Shown one piece after another: positions 33,939 to 43,308 of a DNA stretch of 64,000 nucleotides. Origin of the DNA: an uncultured Draconibacterium sp. (GTDB lineage: Bacteria > Bacteroidota > Bacteroidia > Bacteroidales > Prolixibacteraceae); contig NZ_OY782038.1 of assembly GCF_963677575.1 (NCBI RefSeq), forward strand, positions 1,674,001-1,738,000, read 5' to 3'. The position numbers and the translations under genes are program-made. The notes under the pieces were generated by a model that did no database searches, was not told where the DNA came from, and was given only the letters and a program-made list of their open reading frames with translations. Each line of letters opens with the position of its first letter. Within the stretch, counting starts at the first letter, position 1.

Positions 33939-36506
33939 ATGAATTATTCGCTAATCACAAAAATAAGATCGCTTCATCGTTACCTGTTTATTCCTATTCT
34001 GCTAACGCTGTTCTCCATCGTTTTCTTTTTGGTATACCGCAATATAAAACTCACTACAATTAGCGAATTTAATAACGAGCAGCTTATTCTGGCGCAAACC
34101 GCCTCGATGGGAATCAGTTCGTTTTTTAAGGATTCTGAAGCCGATTTAATATTCCTGTCGAGCCTTGAGGATGTTATTAACGTAACAGACGACAGCAGAG
34201 AAATACTGCAAAATTATTATGATGCCCACGGCAAAGTTTTAGCTGCTATCACCCGGATCGATTCCACGGGAAAAATACTGGCGACCTACCCGGTAAATCC
34301 ATCTGTAATCGGTAACGACATATCGTACCAAGACCACGTAAAACAGGTAATAAAAACGCACCAACCCGTTGTCAGCGATGTATTTATGTCGGTGCAGGGC
34401 TACCTGAGCATTGCCTATCATGTTCCGGTGTTTAAGGGATCTAATTTTGATGGTAGCCTGGCCATTCTAATCCCAATGAATGAACTGGGGAAAGTGTACC
34501 TGGACAACATAAAAACCCGGGGCACCGGACAAACATGGCTGCTTAGCGAAAACGGAACGGAGATTTACTGCTCAATTGAAGAACACACCGGAAGAACGTT
34601 TATCGATAACAACCAGCACCAGGAAGCTGCCAAGCAACTAATGTCAAATATAAGCCACGACAGCAGTGGTATTATTAAAAGCTATCACAGTGCAGACACC
34701 AGCTACGGAGAAGCCGTAATTGAAGAACAGTACGTTACTTTTTACCGCACGCCGCTGGGCAATACTTACTGGACCATTCTTATTTCGTCGCGCGAAGCAG
34801 ATATTTTTAATGCGCTTACCCGTTTCCGCAACCACTCTTTTATTGCCTTTTTTCTTCTACTCATTGCCCTGGGATTCTATTTTTATTCGCTGGCAAAAGT
34901 CAGAAATGTGTTGAAAGTAGAAACCAAACGACGGGAGGCTGAAAAGACATTGCAAAAAAGTGAAGAGAAATTCAGAAAGTTATTCGAAGATCATTCTGCC
35001 GTAAAATTATTGATCGACCCGGAAACATCCCGCATTATTGATGCCAATAAATCGGCAACCCGGTTTTACGGATGGACCAGGGAGGAACTCCGGAGTATGA
35101 CAATTAACGAGATCAACACCCTCACAAAAGAAGATCTCAAAAAAGAAATTTCCAATCTGGTAAAAAAAGGAAGTATCCGTTTTGAGTTCAGGCACCGTTT
35201 GAAAAATGGGGAAATTCGCGATGTGGAGGTTTTCAGCAGTAAAGTTGGAATCGGCAACAACATGGTTTTTCACGCTGTTATTCACGACATTACTCAACGA
35301 AAAAAAGCCGCACGTGCATTAATTGTTGCCAAAGAACAGGCCGAAGAAAGTAACCGTCTGAAGACCGCATTCTTGCAAAATATGAGCCACGAGATACGCA
35401 CACCGATGAATGCCATTATGGGATTCTCGTCGTTACTGCCGCACTCGTACAACAACAAAGAACAGCTGATTCAATACGCCGATATTATTACGCAAAGCTC
35501 GAACAATCTGCTGAGTATTATCGACGATATTCTTGAAATTGCCAAAATAGAATCGGGGCAACTACCGCTATTCAAAGAAGCATTTAGTTTAAACGAACTG
35601 TTTACCGAGCTAAAAACCTTTTTTAAAGAATACCAACGTCAGCTGAACAAACCGCACCTGCAGTTCGATTTAAACACCTGTTCTTGCCAGCTCGACACCA
35701 TTATTACCGACAAAGGGAAGCTGCGGCAAATAATGATTAACCTGATCAGTAATGCTTATAAATTTACCGACGAAGGAATAATTGAAGGTGGCTGCTCTGT
35801 AGTTGACGAAGAGAAAATTGAGTTTTATGTGCGCGACACCGGTATTGGAATTCCGGCCCACAAACAAGAGTCTATTTTCGAACGATTTACACAGTTGCAC
35901 ACCGATAAAAAGAAACAATACGGTGGCACCGGTTTAGGACTGTCGATTGTAAAAGGTTTGCTAGGTCTGCTGGGAGGAACAATAAGAATGGAGTCGGTAC
36001 AGGAAAACCGGGAAAAAGGCCAAAGCGGCGGTACAACTTTTTATTTTAGCGTTCCGTACCAAAAAGCCGAGCCAAAAGCCGTTGAGACAAGCACCACCGT
36101 TAACGGAAAAGAATATCATTTTAACGAAGAAACCATTTTACTGGTGGAAGATAACCTCGCCAACACGCGCCTGATAGAAAAAATGCTTGCCAATACCGGG
36201 CTCAAAATACTGCACACCGAATATGGAAAAGAGGCGATTGATGTGTCCTGCTCGAAATTACCAGCACTAATACTTATGGATATCGGGTTGCCCGACATTA
36301 GCGGTTACGAAGCTACCCGGAAAATTAAATCGGCGGCTCCCGGAATTAAGATAATTGCACAAACAGCTTATGTTTCCGACGATGATAAAGTAAAAGCTTT
36401 TGAAGCCGGCTGCGACGATTTTGTGGGCAAACCACTTACCCGCGAACAGTTGCTTGCAGTTATTAATAAACATTTGAATTCGACCAGTAAATTACTTACC
36501 GAATAA
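33939..36506 (+). CDS. Hybrid sensor histidine kinase (extracellular sensor, PAS, HisKA, HATPase, receiver)
   Basis: ATG 33939 is preferred to the upstream GTG (33918) because the hydrophobic anchor follows closely. Residues (from 33939): membrane helix about 14-35, periplasmic dCache-like sensor 40-290 (TRIDSTGKILATYPVNP, GYLSIAYHVPVF), second helix about 298-318, PAS 345-455, HisKA with His484 in NMSHEIRTPMNAIMGF, HATPase boxes (NLISNAYKFTDEG, DTGIGI, GGTGLGLSIVKGLL) and a receiver with acidic pair 737-738, phospho-acceptor Asp781 and Lys831. All key residues are present. No separate output regulator lies nearby, so the target is unknown; GH92/GH18 genes upstream are possible. Confidence 0.93.
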   Translation: MNYSLITKIRSLHRYLFIPILLTLFSIVFFLVYRNIKLTTISEFNNEQLILAQTASMGISSFFKDSEADLIFLSSLEDVINVTDDSREILQNYYDAHGKVLAAITRIDSTGKILATYPVNPSVIGNDISYQDHVKQVIKTHQPVVSDVFMSVQGYLSIAYHVPVFKGSNFDGSLAILIPMNELGKVYLDNIKTRGTGQTWLLSENGTEIYCSIEEHTGRTFIDNNQHQEAAKQLMSNISHDSSGIIKSYHSADTSYGEAVIEEQYVTFYRTPLGNTYWTILISSREADIFNALTRFRNHSFIAFFLLLIALGFYFYSLAKVRNVLKVETKRREAEKTLQKSEEKFRKLFEDHSAVKLLIDPETSRIIDANKSATRFYGWTREELRSMTINEINTLTKEDLKKEISNLVKKGSIRFEFRHRLKNGEIRDVEVFSSKVGIGNNMVFHAVIHDITQRKKAARALIVAKEQAEESNRLKTAFLQNMSHEIRTPMNAIMGFSSLLPHSYNNKEQLIQYADIITQSSNNLLSIIDDILEIAKIESGQLPLFKEAFSLNELFTELKTFFKEYQRQLNKPHLQFDLNTCSCQLDTIITDKGKLRQIMINLISNAYKFTDEGIIEGGCSVVDEEKIEFYVRDTGIGIPAHKQESIFERFTQLHTDKKKQYGGTGLGLSIVKGLLGLLGGTIRMESVQENREKGQSGGTTFYFSVPYQKAEPKAVETSTTVNGKEYHFNEETILLVEDNLANTRLIEKMLANTGLKILHTEYGKEAIDVSCSKLPALILMDIGLPDISGYEATRKIKSAAPGIKIIAQTAYVSDDDKVKAFEAGCDDFVGKPLTREQLLAVINKHLNSTSKLLTE

Positions 36507-36522
36507 TTGTTCTTCACCGGTT

Positions 36523-37179
36523 TTATCCGTCAACTGTAATTTCCTGAATGAAATTATCAACCTGTATTTTCATTTTTAGCTCGTACCGTTTTGCCAGGTG
36601 GTCGGTAGGATACCAGTTTCTATCAGTGCCGGAAATAACAACCAACCCTTTATCGTCGCCCAACACCACAAAATCTTCGCGTTTTGGGCCCTTCTCAAAG
36701 TAAAACAGGCCGTGTTCATTAATCAGCTGTTTGGCAAATACCAAAGGTTTTTCAGCAACAATGCCAACCTCACTAACCGATAAAATGGAGCTACTATCAA
36801 ACAATTTATCCGACAAATTATCCAAATCGTGGCGAGCAATAAATTCAAGGATATTCTTATTGTTATCGAAGAAATAAATGGATTCGGCATTCCAATTCGT
36901 AAAATCTGTGATGTACTCGCCTTCGCTGTTTTTTATCAGATCGAGCTTTTCTGACAGCCAGTTTAAAGCCTCCTTGATTTTATTGGAAGGAATATTAAAC
37001 GCAAAATGATAAACGCCCGCTTCACCCGCTTTTTCGGTAAAACGCAAAAGTGAATGCCCGATTGAATAAGAAACCGAATTCAGTGACGAATCGTTAAGTT
37101 TTAACTCCAATACATCGGTGTAAAAGCGTTCTGTTTGTTTGAGGTTATTTGTTGGTAGTTCCAGTGCCAGAATTTTCAT
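36523..37179 (-). CDS. VOC-family (glyoxalase/bleomycin-resistance fold) protein
   Basis: 218 residues, cytosolic, made of two paired beta-alpha-beta-beta-beta units: LALELPTNNLKQTERFYTDVLEL at the N-terminus, HFAFNIPSNKIKEALNWL in the middle, SIYFFDNNKNILEFIARH near 105-122, then a second unit from about 130 (SVSEVGIVAEKPLVFAKQL). Metal ligands of the family (His, Glu) seem only partly kept. The substrate is unknown. Convergent with the histidine kinase, 16 bases apart. Confidence 0.8.
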   Translation of the reverse strand: MKILALELPTNNLKQTERFYTDVLELKLNDSSLNSVSYSIGHSLLRFTEKAGEAGVYHFAFNIPSNKIKEALNWLSEKLDLIKNSEGEYITDFTNWNAESIYFFDNNKNILEFIARHDLDNLSDKLFDSSSILSVSEVGIVAEKPLVFAKQLINEHGLFYFEKGPKREDFVVLGDDKGLVVISGTDRNWYPTDHLAKRYELKMKIQVDNFIQEITVDG

Positions 37180-37240
37180 TGGTGTTTATTGTTGTTACAC
37201 CTTTTATAACAAGTACAGGCAAAAAAGTTTTAAACAAATT

Positions 37241-37267
37241 CAGCAGGTGACTTGGAGTCACCTGCTG
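37241..37267 (-). terminator. Hairpin after the 97-residue gene (copy 1 of 2)
   Basis: A perfect 12-bp stem CAGCAGGTGACT/AGTCACCTGCTG with a three-base loop, 54 bases beyond the stop of the gene at 37321-37614. On the minus strand it is followed by AATTTGTTT, a modest T-tract. Copy 2 is at 37768-37794. Confidence 0.55.
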
Positions 37268-37320
37268 AGTAGCACACATCTGGCTGCCGGCCCACAATGT
37301 TTCGAGAACACGGTATCGGG

Positions 37321-37614
37321 TTAGTCCAAACTATTCATTATTCTTTCGAAACCATTATAAGGTCGCAACTCCATTAAGTCGAATTTTATCTTACCTGATT
37401 TCACTAACGGAAAAGAATCGAGTATCTTTTTAGCACTTGGTTTATCTTTTGCCTCTAGAATCAAAACAGCATTTTTATTCTCAGTAAAGTAAATTTCTCT
37501 CAAAATATCCGAGAGATAGAGTTCAAAAACATGATGCGCCTCGTTTTTTAGCAAGTCATCTGCATTGCTCCAATTGGCACCTTCAACTTCTTTTTCTATT
37601 GCTAATAGTTTCAT
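37321..37614 (-). CDS. Small alpha+beta-barrel protein (YciI/muconolactone isomerase-like)
   Basis: 97 residues: strand (KLLAIEKEVEG), helix (DLLKNEAHHVFELYLSDIL), strand (IYFTENKNAVLILEAKD), helix (PSAKKILDSFPLVK), strand (KFDLMELRPYNGFERIM). This is the order of a dimeric ferredoxin-like barrel. Function unknown; many relatives in this fold bind small aromatic or lactone compounds. Flanked on both sides by copies of the same hairpin. Confidence 0.65.
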   Translation of the reverse strand: MKLLAIEKEVEGANWSNADDLLKNEAHHVFELYLSDILREIYFTENKNAVLILEAKDKPSAKKILDSFPLVKSGKIKFDLMELRPYNGFERIMNSLD

Positions 37615-37767
37615 TTTTTACTCGGTAATATTTTACAAATCATTCTTTTAAATATTCAGGATACTTATTCAACGGGGTGATTCTTTTTTGTTTTAAAATT
37701 AGTATTCTGTTTAACAAAGCCAATGCTGAAGTTGTAAATTTAGCCGGCCTTGGCCTTTAAACAAATT

Positions 37768-37794
37768 CAGCAGGTGACTTTGAGTCACCTGCTG
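37768..37794 (-). terminator. Hairpin after oadB region (copy 2 of 2)
   Basis: The same stem as at 37241-37267 with one loop base different, and the same preceding TTTAAACAAATT. It lies between the 97-residue gene's start and the stop of oadB. Being closer to the end of neither transcript than usual, it could be a dispersed hairpin instead of a terminator. Confidence 0.45.
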
Positions 37795-37873
37795 AATAGT
37801 GCAAAAAAAGGAGAAACCTTCCGGCTTCCCCTTAATATCAAATTCTATATTATAACTAAAGTATTGGTAAAGT

Positions 37874-39079
37874 CTACATTAAGAACGAAATAAGCACACC
37901 TGCCGCAACAGCCGATCCAATTACACCCGAAATGTTACTGGCCATACAATACTGAAGAATGTGGTTCTTTTTGTCGTATTTCAATGCCAGCTCATTAGCC
38001 ACACGCGACGCCATTGGTACGGCACTCAGTCCGGTAGCACCAATAAGCGGGTTAATCTTTTTCTTGCTGAACATGTTTACCAGTTTCACCGCAAAAATAC
38101 CACCGGCAATTGATATAGCGAAGGCCACAAAACCTCCTACCACAATACCCAGTGTTTTTGCCGAAAGAAAAACTTCAGCGGTCATAGTTGCTCCAACAGT
38201 AAGCCCCAGGAAAATAGTTGCGGTATTCATGATCGGTCCTTGTGCGGCATCAGCCAAACGGCTTGTCGATGAGCCAACCTCTTTAATCAGGTTGCCAAAC
38301 AACAACATTCCCAACAGAGGCACCGACGACGGAACCAGAACAGCAGCCAGTGTTCCCAAAGCAATCGGGAAAATAATTTTGGCAGCTTTCATATTCTTGA
38401 TCTCGTATTTTGCCGGATATTGTTTTTCCATCTGTTTCATGTTGATGGTAAACTCTTTTTTCGTGATAAACAACTTTGAAACCAACGGAATAATTACAGG
38501 CACCAGTGCCATGTACGAATAAGCAGCAATAGCGATAGGACCAAGCAAGTGCGGAGCCAGTTTAATGGTAGTGTAAATAGCGGTTGGGCCATCGGCACCA
38601 CCAATAATACCCAGCGAAGCAGCTTCTTTAGGCGTAAAACCAACAGCGATAGCTCCAATCAAGATCGAAAAAATACCGATCTGTGCAGCGGCACCAAACA
38701 ATGCCAGTTTCAGGTTACGCAACATCGGACCAAAGTCGGTCAACACACCAACTCCCATAAAAATTACAGGAGGGAGCAAGCCCGTTTTGATCAACGAATA
38801 ATACAGGTAATTCATAATCCCGTAATCGTGCGCAATTTCAAATAGGTTCATATAACGGTGTCCTTCCAGCTCAATCAGTTCGGGGTTTACAACTCCCATT
38901 TGTCCTCCCGGAAAGTTGGCCAGCAACACACCAAATGCAATGGGAATAAGCAACAGTGGCTCGTATCCCTTCTTTATCCCAAGATAAAGCAGCACAAACG
39001 AGATCGCCCACATTATTAATGTTTGCCAGGTGATCTCGCCAAGCGCAGTCATGTTAAACAGTTCTGATAAAATATCCAT
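37874..39079 (-). CDS. oadB: Sodium-translocating decarboxylase beta subunit
   Basis: 401 residues, integral membrane protein of about nine to ten spans. It decarboxylates carboxybiotin and exports Na+. Family marks: LLLIPIAFGVLLANFPGG near 40-57, FMGVGVLTDFGPML near 106-119 with the Na-binding Asp, IGGADGPTAIYTTIKLAP near 162-179, and NTATIFLGLTVGATM near 300. It ends the oadG-oadA-oadB operon, 7 bases after oadA. Na+ pumping suits a marine organism and links carbon flow (oxaloacetate to pyruvate) to membrane energy. Confidence 0.95.
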   Translation of the reverse strand: MDILSELFNMTALGEITWQTLIMWAISFVLLYLGIKKGYEPLLLIPIAFGVLLANFPGGQMGVVNPELIELEGHRYMNLFEIAHDYGIMNYLYYSLIKTGLLPPVIFMGVGVLTDFGPMLRNLKLALFGAAAQIGIFSILIGAIAVGFTPKEAASLGIIGGADGPTAIYTTIKLAPHLLGPIAIAAYSYMALVPVIIPLVSKLFITKKEFTINMKQMEKQYPAKYEIKNMKAAKIIFPIALGTLAAVLVPSSVPLLGMLLFGNLIKEVGSSTSRLADAAQGPIMNTATIFLGLTVGATMTAEVFLSAKTLGIVVGGFVAFAISIAGGIFAVKLVNMFSKKKINPLIGATGLSAVPMASRVANELALKYDKKNHILQYCMASNISGVIGSAVAAGVLISFLM

Positions 39080-39086
39080 AATAGTT

Positions 39087-40964
39087 TTATGACAGTTGTA
39101 TCAAAACATCGTCTTCATCTACGCTGTCGCCATTGGCTTTCAAAATAGCGGCAACAGTACCATCGCTCTCAGCAACAATAGCGTTGTAGGTTTTCATCGA
39201 TTCGATGTAGCAAACCAGGTCGCCCTCTTTTACTTTATCGCCTACTTTTAGCGCTGTTTCAGATGTATCTTTTGTTAACATGAATTTTCCTTCAAGCGGT
39301 GCAATCACTTCAGAAGCAACACTGCCGTTTACTGCCGGTGCAGCTTCTTCTTTAGCAGGAGCAGCGGCTGCAGGAGCCGGTGCAGCTTCAGCACCATCGT
39401 AGCTAACGCCCACTTTAAATTTCTCGCCGTTTACATCAACGATCATTGATTTTGGCTCGAAAACACCTGCAGGAACTTCAATTACCTCAGGTTTTGGCTC
39501 GGCAGCAGCTTTTTTCTCAGCAAGGTCGGCTTCGAAATCAGCTTTTGCTTTACCCGATTTGTATGCACGGTATTGTTCAGGATGCATAGCCAACTCGAAC
39601 AACTCTTCGTCGTCCTGACCATAATCCCAACCATTGTCGTCCATTTCTTTTTTGAACACATCCAGGTTATCAGGATACTGCTCCTGTGGAACGCCTGTAA
39701 AGAATTCTTTTCCTTTTTCTTTGGCTAGTTCAACAATCTCAGGAGCCAATTCTCCAGGAAGTTTTCCTGATTTACCGATGATCATATCCCAAATATTATC
39801 GGCAATCATACTCCAGCGCTCACGGCCTTTAATTACCTGCAACACGTTCATCAAGGCTAGGTTTTTCACGTACTGGCTAAATGGAGTTACCAGCGGTGGG
39901 TAACCTAACTTCGGCCAGATATATTCAACTTCCTCAAACAGTTTGATCAGCAGATCGTCCTGAGTTAAGGTTGGTTTATTGCGTTTTATAAGCCACTTGT
40001 TCAGGCTTTCGAGGTTGTTACCCAGATCGGCCATTAAACTACCCATCATTCCGCCGGGAAGACCAGAACCGATCAACAACGAATTCATGTGACGGTTTTT
40101 CGGGTTGATGTAGTAACCAAGGAAATCGTCGATAAACTCCTGAGTCAGCGAACGTACTTCCATGTAGGCTTTCATGTTAACTTCTTTAACGGCATATCCT
40201 GCATCTTTTAACATTCCTTGTACGGCCAATACATCGGCATGACCGGTACCCCACGATAGTGGTTCCATAGCAACGTCAACATAATCAACTCCGGCATGTG
40301 CAGCTTCAAGAATACTTGCCATTGAGAAACCAGGACCTGAGTGACCGTGGTACTGAACAGTAGTTTTTGGATGTGCAGTTTTAATATTTTTAATGATCTT
40401 TCCGATGAAAGCAGGACGACCAATACCGGCCATATCTTTTACACAGATCTCGTCGGCCCCCATCTCAATTAAAGTGTTGGCCAACTCGGTGTAGTATTCT
40501 ACCGTGTGTACTTTAGAAACCGTTAAACTCAAAGCTGCCTGAGAAATCATTCCGCCTTCTTTGGCAAACTTAATCGAGTTTTCAAGGTTACGCGGGTCGT
40601 TCAATCCACAGAAAGAACGGGCAATATCAGTCCCTTGTAATTTCTTTACTTTAAACATCAGCTTACGCACGTCGGCAGGAACCGGGCTCATACGAATACC
40701 GTTTAAAGCACGCTCTAACATGTGCGTCTGAATTCCGGCATCGTTAAAAGGCTGTGTCCATCGTCGGTTGGCAATGTTTGGGTTTTCTCCAAACAAAAGG
40801 TTAATCTGTTCAAATCCGCCACCATTCGTCTCGACCCTGTCGAAACATCCCATATCGATTATTGCTGGTGCAACTTTTTCCAGTTGTTCTACTTTGGGAA
40901 CGTATTTCCCTGAAGATTGCCACATATCTCTATACAGCAAGCTAAATTTAATCTCCTTCTTCAT
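39087..40964 (-). CDS. oadA: Oxaloacetate decarboxylase alpha subunit with biotin carrier domain
   Basis: 625 residues: carboxyltransferase TIM barrel 1-290 (LLYRDMWQSSGKY with metal-ligand Asp13; YHGHSGPG metal site near 205-212), PYC/OADA conserved domain 300-470, an Ala/Pro-rich swivel linker about 535-560, and a biotinyl domain to the end. The biotin Lys591 lies in ESMKT, not the usual EAMKM. Transfers carboxyl from oxaloacetate to biotin, then to OadB. The Ala/Pro linker argues for one complete chain. Decarboxylation of another acid (for example a pyruvate carboxylase B role) cannot be ruled out, but oadB and oadG next to it favour the pump. Confidence 0.94.
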   Translation of the reverse strand: MKKEIKFSLLYRDMWQSSGKYVPKVEQLEKVAPAIIDMGCFDRVETNGGGFEQINLLFGENPNIANRRWTQPFNDAGIQTHMLERALNGIRMSPVPADVRKLMFKVKKLQGTDIARSFCGLNDPRNLENSIKFAKEGGMISQAALSLTVSKVHTVEYYTELANTLIEMGADEICVKDMAGIGRPAFIGKIIKNIKTAHPKTTVQYHGHSGPGFSMASILEAAHAGVDYVDVAMEPLSWGTGHADVLAVQGMLKDAGYAVKEVNMKAYMEVRSLTQEFIDDFLGYYINPKNRHMNSLLIGSGLPGGMMGSLMADLGNNLESLNKWLIKRNKPTLTQDDLLIKLFEEVEYIWPKLGYPPLVTPFSQYVKNLALMNVLQVIKGRERWSMIADNIWDMIIGKSGKLPGELAPEIVELAKEKGKEFFTGVPQEQYPDNLDVFKKEMDDNGWDYGQDDEELFELAMHPEQYRAYKSGKAKADFEADLAEKKAAAEPKPEVIEVPAGVFEPKSMIVDVNGEKFKVGVSYDGAEAAPAPAAAAPAKEEAAPAVNGSVASEVIAPLEGKFMLTKDTSETALKVGDKVKEGDLVCYIESMKTYNAIVAESDGTVAAILKANGDSVDEDDVLIQLS

Positions 40965-41106
40965 TTCTGTTTATTTTTGGTCTATTGGATAAATTAGATA
41001 CCTTTTACTTCGTCGCCGTTTTTTTCCATCGTATGCTCTATTCTGTTTGGTTCGTTGAATCGTCTCCACGGAAAAGGTTTCTGAAGTTGATATCCATTAA
41101 CTATTC

Positions 41107-41355
41107 TTACATTTTCTCAACCGATGTTACTCTGCCTTTTCCTTTGGTAGTAATTTCTACAGCAGAAACAATAGCGGCCAGTTTCGATGGATTAATTTCA
41201 TTTTGCGATAGAACTGCAGACCCCGTTTGATCTACAGCAGTAACTGCAAAACGATTGGTTAAACGAATAATAATATTCCCCAAAACCACTACCATGATGA
41301 GGATAAAAAAGACGGTGCTCATCCCCGTTAGCATCAATTTTAAAGCTTCGTTCAT
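41107..41355 (-). CDS. oadG: Oxaloacetate decarboxylase gamma subunit
   Basis: 82 residues: one N-terminal membrane helix (TGMSTVFFILIMVVVLGNIIIRL, 10-32) and a soluble tail (NEINPSKLAAIVSAVEITTKGKGRV) as in OadG, which holds alpha and beta together. First gene of the pump operon. The 142-base gap to oadA contains only two very short frames and no recognised gene. Confidence 0.88.
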   Translation of the reverse strand: MNEALKLMLTGMSTVFFILIMVVVLGNIIIRLTNRFAVTAVDQTGSAVLSQNEINPSKLAAIVSAVEITTKGKGRVTSVEKM

Positions 41356-41393
41356 CTTTCTATTTTTTGTTTAAAATGATTTTATAAAGGGTG

Positions 41394-41401
41394 CAAATAT
41401 A
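41394..41401 (-). promoter_or_regulatory. -7 box of the oadGAB promoter
   Basis: TATATTTG on the minus strand, 38 bases before the oadG start, matches TAnnTTTG. No TTTG stands at the -33 position. The gap 41356-41952 (597 bases) otherwise holds only AT-rich divergent leaders. Confidence 0.4.
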
Positions 41402-41754
41402 TATTTCATTATCACATAGCGATATGCTTAGCTTACGATTTGATACTTTTTTGTAACTTTTAACATCATTTTGAAAGCTGCAATAAAGAAAGATTTCTTT
41501 TTACATATGCAAATATTTAAATATGAATAAGTTATAGGCCATCAAAAAAAATATTTTCAGAGTACCTGCTTTACAACATAAATATCAAGCAGTTAACATT
41601 AAGGTTAGATTTGAAGTAATTTTTGTGTAAAAAACACACATTGAAGAACATAATGACTTTAAGACCGGTATATCCTTATTTCGACAAAAAAGTAACTATT
41701 TATAAATATGACTTCTGTTACAAGCCCATGATGTCAATAAACAGTTATACCGAA

Positions 41755-41786
41755 TTTATTTAGTATTTAAAATTAATGTACCTTTG
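41755..41786 (+). promoter_or_regulatory. Promoter of the cold-shock/NYN operon
   Basis: TTTA at 41755-41758 and a perfect -7 box TACCTTTG at 41779-41786 are 20 bases apart, close to the Bacteroidota layout. Transcription from about 41793 would give a leader of about 160 bases before the start at 41953, long as in many cold-shock mRNAs. Confidence 0.5.
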
Positions 41787-41952
41787 TACCGGATTTTAGG
41801 TTTAAGAATTTTGATTTTACCTCCTACTCCCCCGCCTTAGGATAGTTGACTTTTCTTTAAATCTCATTTCTTAACATGAAAAACTTTTTTAATAGCTACT
41901 GATATTTATTAAATTCGAGGTCAGTAAGCTAAAATCACTATTAAAATTATAT

Positions 41953-42405
41953 ATGGGAAGATCGAAAGAAACATTTGGTAAAAAGGAAGTACGAAAAAAA
42001 CAAGCGAAGAAGAGAAAAGAAAAAGAAGCAAGAAAACAAGCTCGTAAAGAGAATGGTGGAAACTCAGGATTGGACGATATGATCGCCTATGTTGATGAAT
42101 TTGGTAACATCACAGATACGCCGCCGGATGAAACACAAAAAGAAGAAGTAAACATTGAAGATATTGATGTAAGTGTTCCTAAAGGTGGTTACGGAGAAGC
42201 AGAGCCTAAAGAAAAACAAGGAGTAGTGACTTTCTTTAACGAACAAAAAGGATATGGTTTTATTCGCAACTTGTCGAACAACCAAAATATCTTTGTTCAC
42301 ATTAACGAAGTTGAAGGCACAATAAAAGAAGGAAACCGGGTGACCTACGAAGAAGGACAAGGACCAAAAGGACCAGCTGCTATGAATGTGAAAATCTCGG
42401 GTTAA
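41953..42405 (+). CDS. Cold-shock-domain protein with basic N-terminal extension
   Basis: 150 residues. The first 36 are almost all Lys/Arg/Glu and probably bind RNA or ribosomes; an acidic linker (40-85) follows; residues 88-149 are a cold-shock domain with RNP1 KGYGFI and RNP2 IFVHI both intact. Single-stranded nucleic-acid binding is expected. The NYN-domain gene follows after 48 bases, so both may act on the same RNAs. Confidence 0.9.
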   Translation: MGRSKETFGKKEVRKKQAKKRKEKEARKQARKENGGNSGLDDMIAYVDEFGNITDTPPDETQKEEVNIEDIDVSVPKGGYGEAEPKEKQGVVTFFNEQKGYGFIRNLSNNQNIFVHINEVEGTIKEGNRVTYEEGQGPKGPAAMNVKISG

Positions 42406-42453
42406 TCTGTTCAACAAAACAAACGGTAACTTCTGCCAAAAACAGTTTACAAG

Positions 42454-43194
42454 ATGGGAAAAGATTTAAAGTTAGCGGTACTAATCGATGGCGATAATAT
42501 TCCATCTGCATACGTTAAAGAAATGATGGAGGAAATTGCCAAATATGGCAATCCTACCATTAAACGTATTTATGGCGACTGGACCAGACCCGGATTAACA
42601 AAGTGGAAAACTCTTTTGCTCGACAATGCCATAACACCTATACAACAATACGGTTACACCACCGGTAAAAACGCTACCGACTCAGCCATGATCATCGATG
42701 CCATGGATATTCTTTACAGCGAAAAGGTAAACGGATTTTGTTTGGTATCAAGCGACAGCGACTTTACCCGACTGGCCACGCGCCTGCGCGAAGCCGGGAT
42801 GCACGTAATTGGCATTGGAGAGAAAAAGACTCCCGATCCGTTTATTGTTTCGTGCGACCGCTTTATTTACATTGAGATTTTAAAAAGCCGTTCGAAAGAA
42901 AATGAAAGCACCACATCGAGCAAGTCGGATAAAAAAGGCGGTGTAGACAAGATAACACCAAAAGTTATTCGCCTGATTTCGAAAACAATATCGGACCTGG
43001 CCGACGACGATGGCTGGGCTTTCCTGGGCGACGTAGGTAGTTTACTCCAAAAAAAACAGCCTAATTTCGACTCGCGAAACTACGGTTTTGAAAAACTGAC
43101 ACCACTGATCGACTCTACCGGAATGTTTGAGATTGATCAGCGCGTAGGCCAGGGAAAATACAAATTGATGTACGTTCGGAATAAGAAACGGTAG
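42454..43194 (+). CDS. NYN (PIN-like) domain protein with C-terminal OST-HTH/LOTUS domain
   Basis: 246 residues. NYN domain 1-145 with acidic metal-site residues Asp12/Asp14, Asp76 (NATDSAMIID) and Asp101/Asp103 (SSDSDF), all as in the LabA/DUF88 family of putative RNases. A Ser/Lys linker (148-165) leads to an OST-HTH-type domain at about 168-243 (VIRLISKTISDLADDDGWAFLGDVGSLL). Predicted RNA-cleaving or RNA-surveillance role; partner of the cold-shock protein upstream. Confidence 0.88.
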   Translation: MGKDLKLAVLIDGDNIPSAYVKEMMEEIAKYGNPTIKRIYGDWTRPGLTKWKTLLLDNAITPIQQYGYTTGKNATDSAMIIDAMDILYSEKVNGFCLVSSDSDFTRLATRLREAGMHVIGIGEKKTPDPFIVSCDRFIYIEILKSRSKENESTTSSKSDKKGGVDKITPKVIRLISKTISDLADDDGWAFLGDVGSLLQKKQPNFDSRNYGFEKLTPLIDSTGMFEIDQRVGQGKYKLMYVRNKKR

Positions 43195-43308
43195 TTCCAG
43201 TTTGAAGCAGATTGATTTTTAGATGGATACTGATTTATCAAACACTCCTTTTTCACCTTCGCTTCAATTTCAAATTCATCATTCCCAACTCTAATATTCC
43301 AAATTCTA

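Noticed and set aside
40965..41106. Short frames between oadG and oadA (19 and 11 codons)
   Set aside because: They are too short and in different frames; a small frameshifted protein is possible but unsupported.
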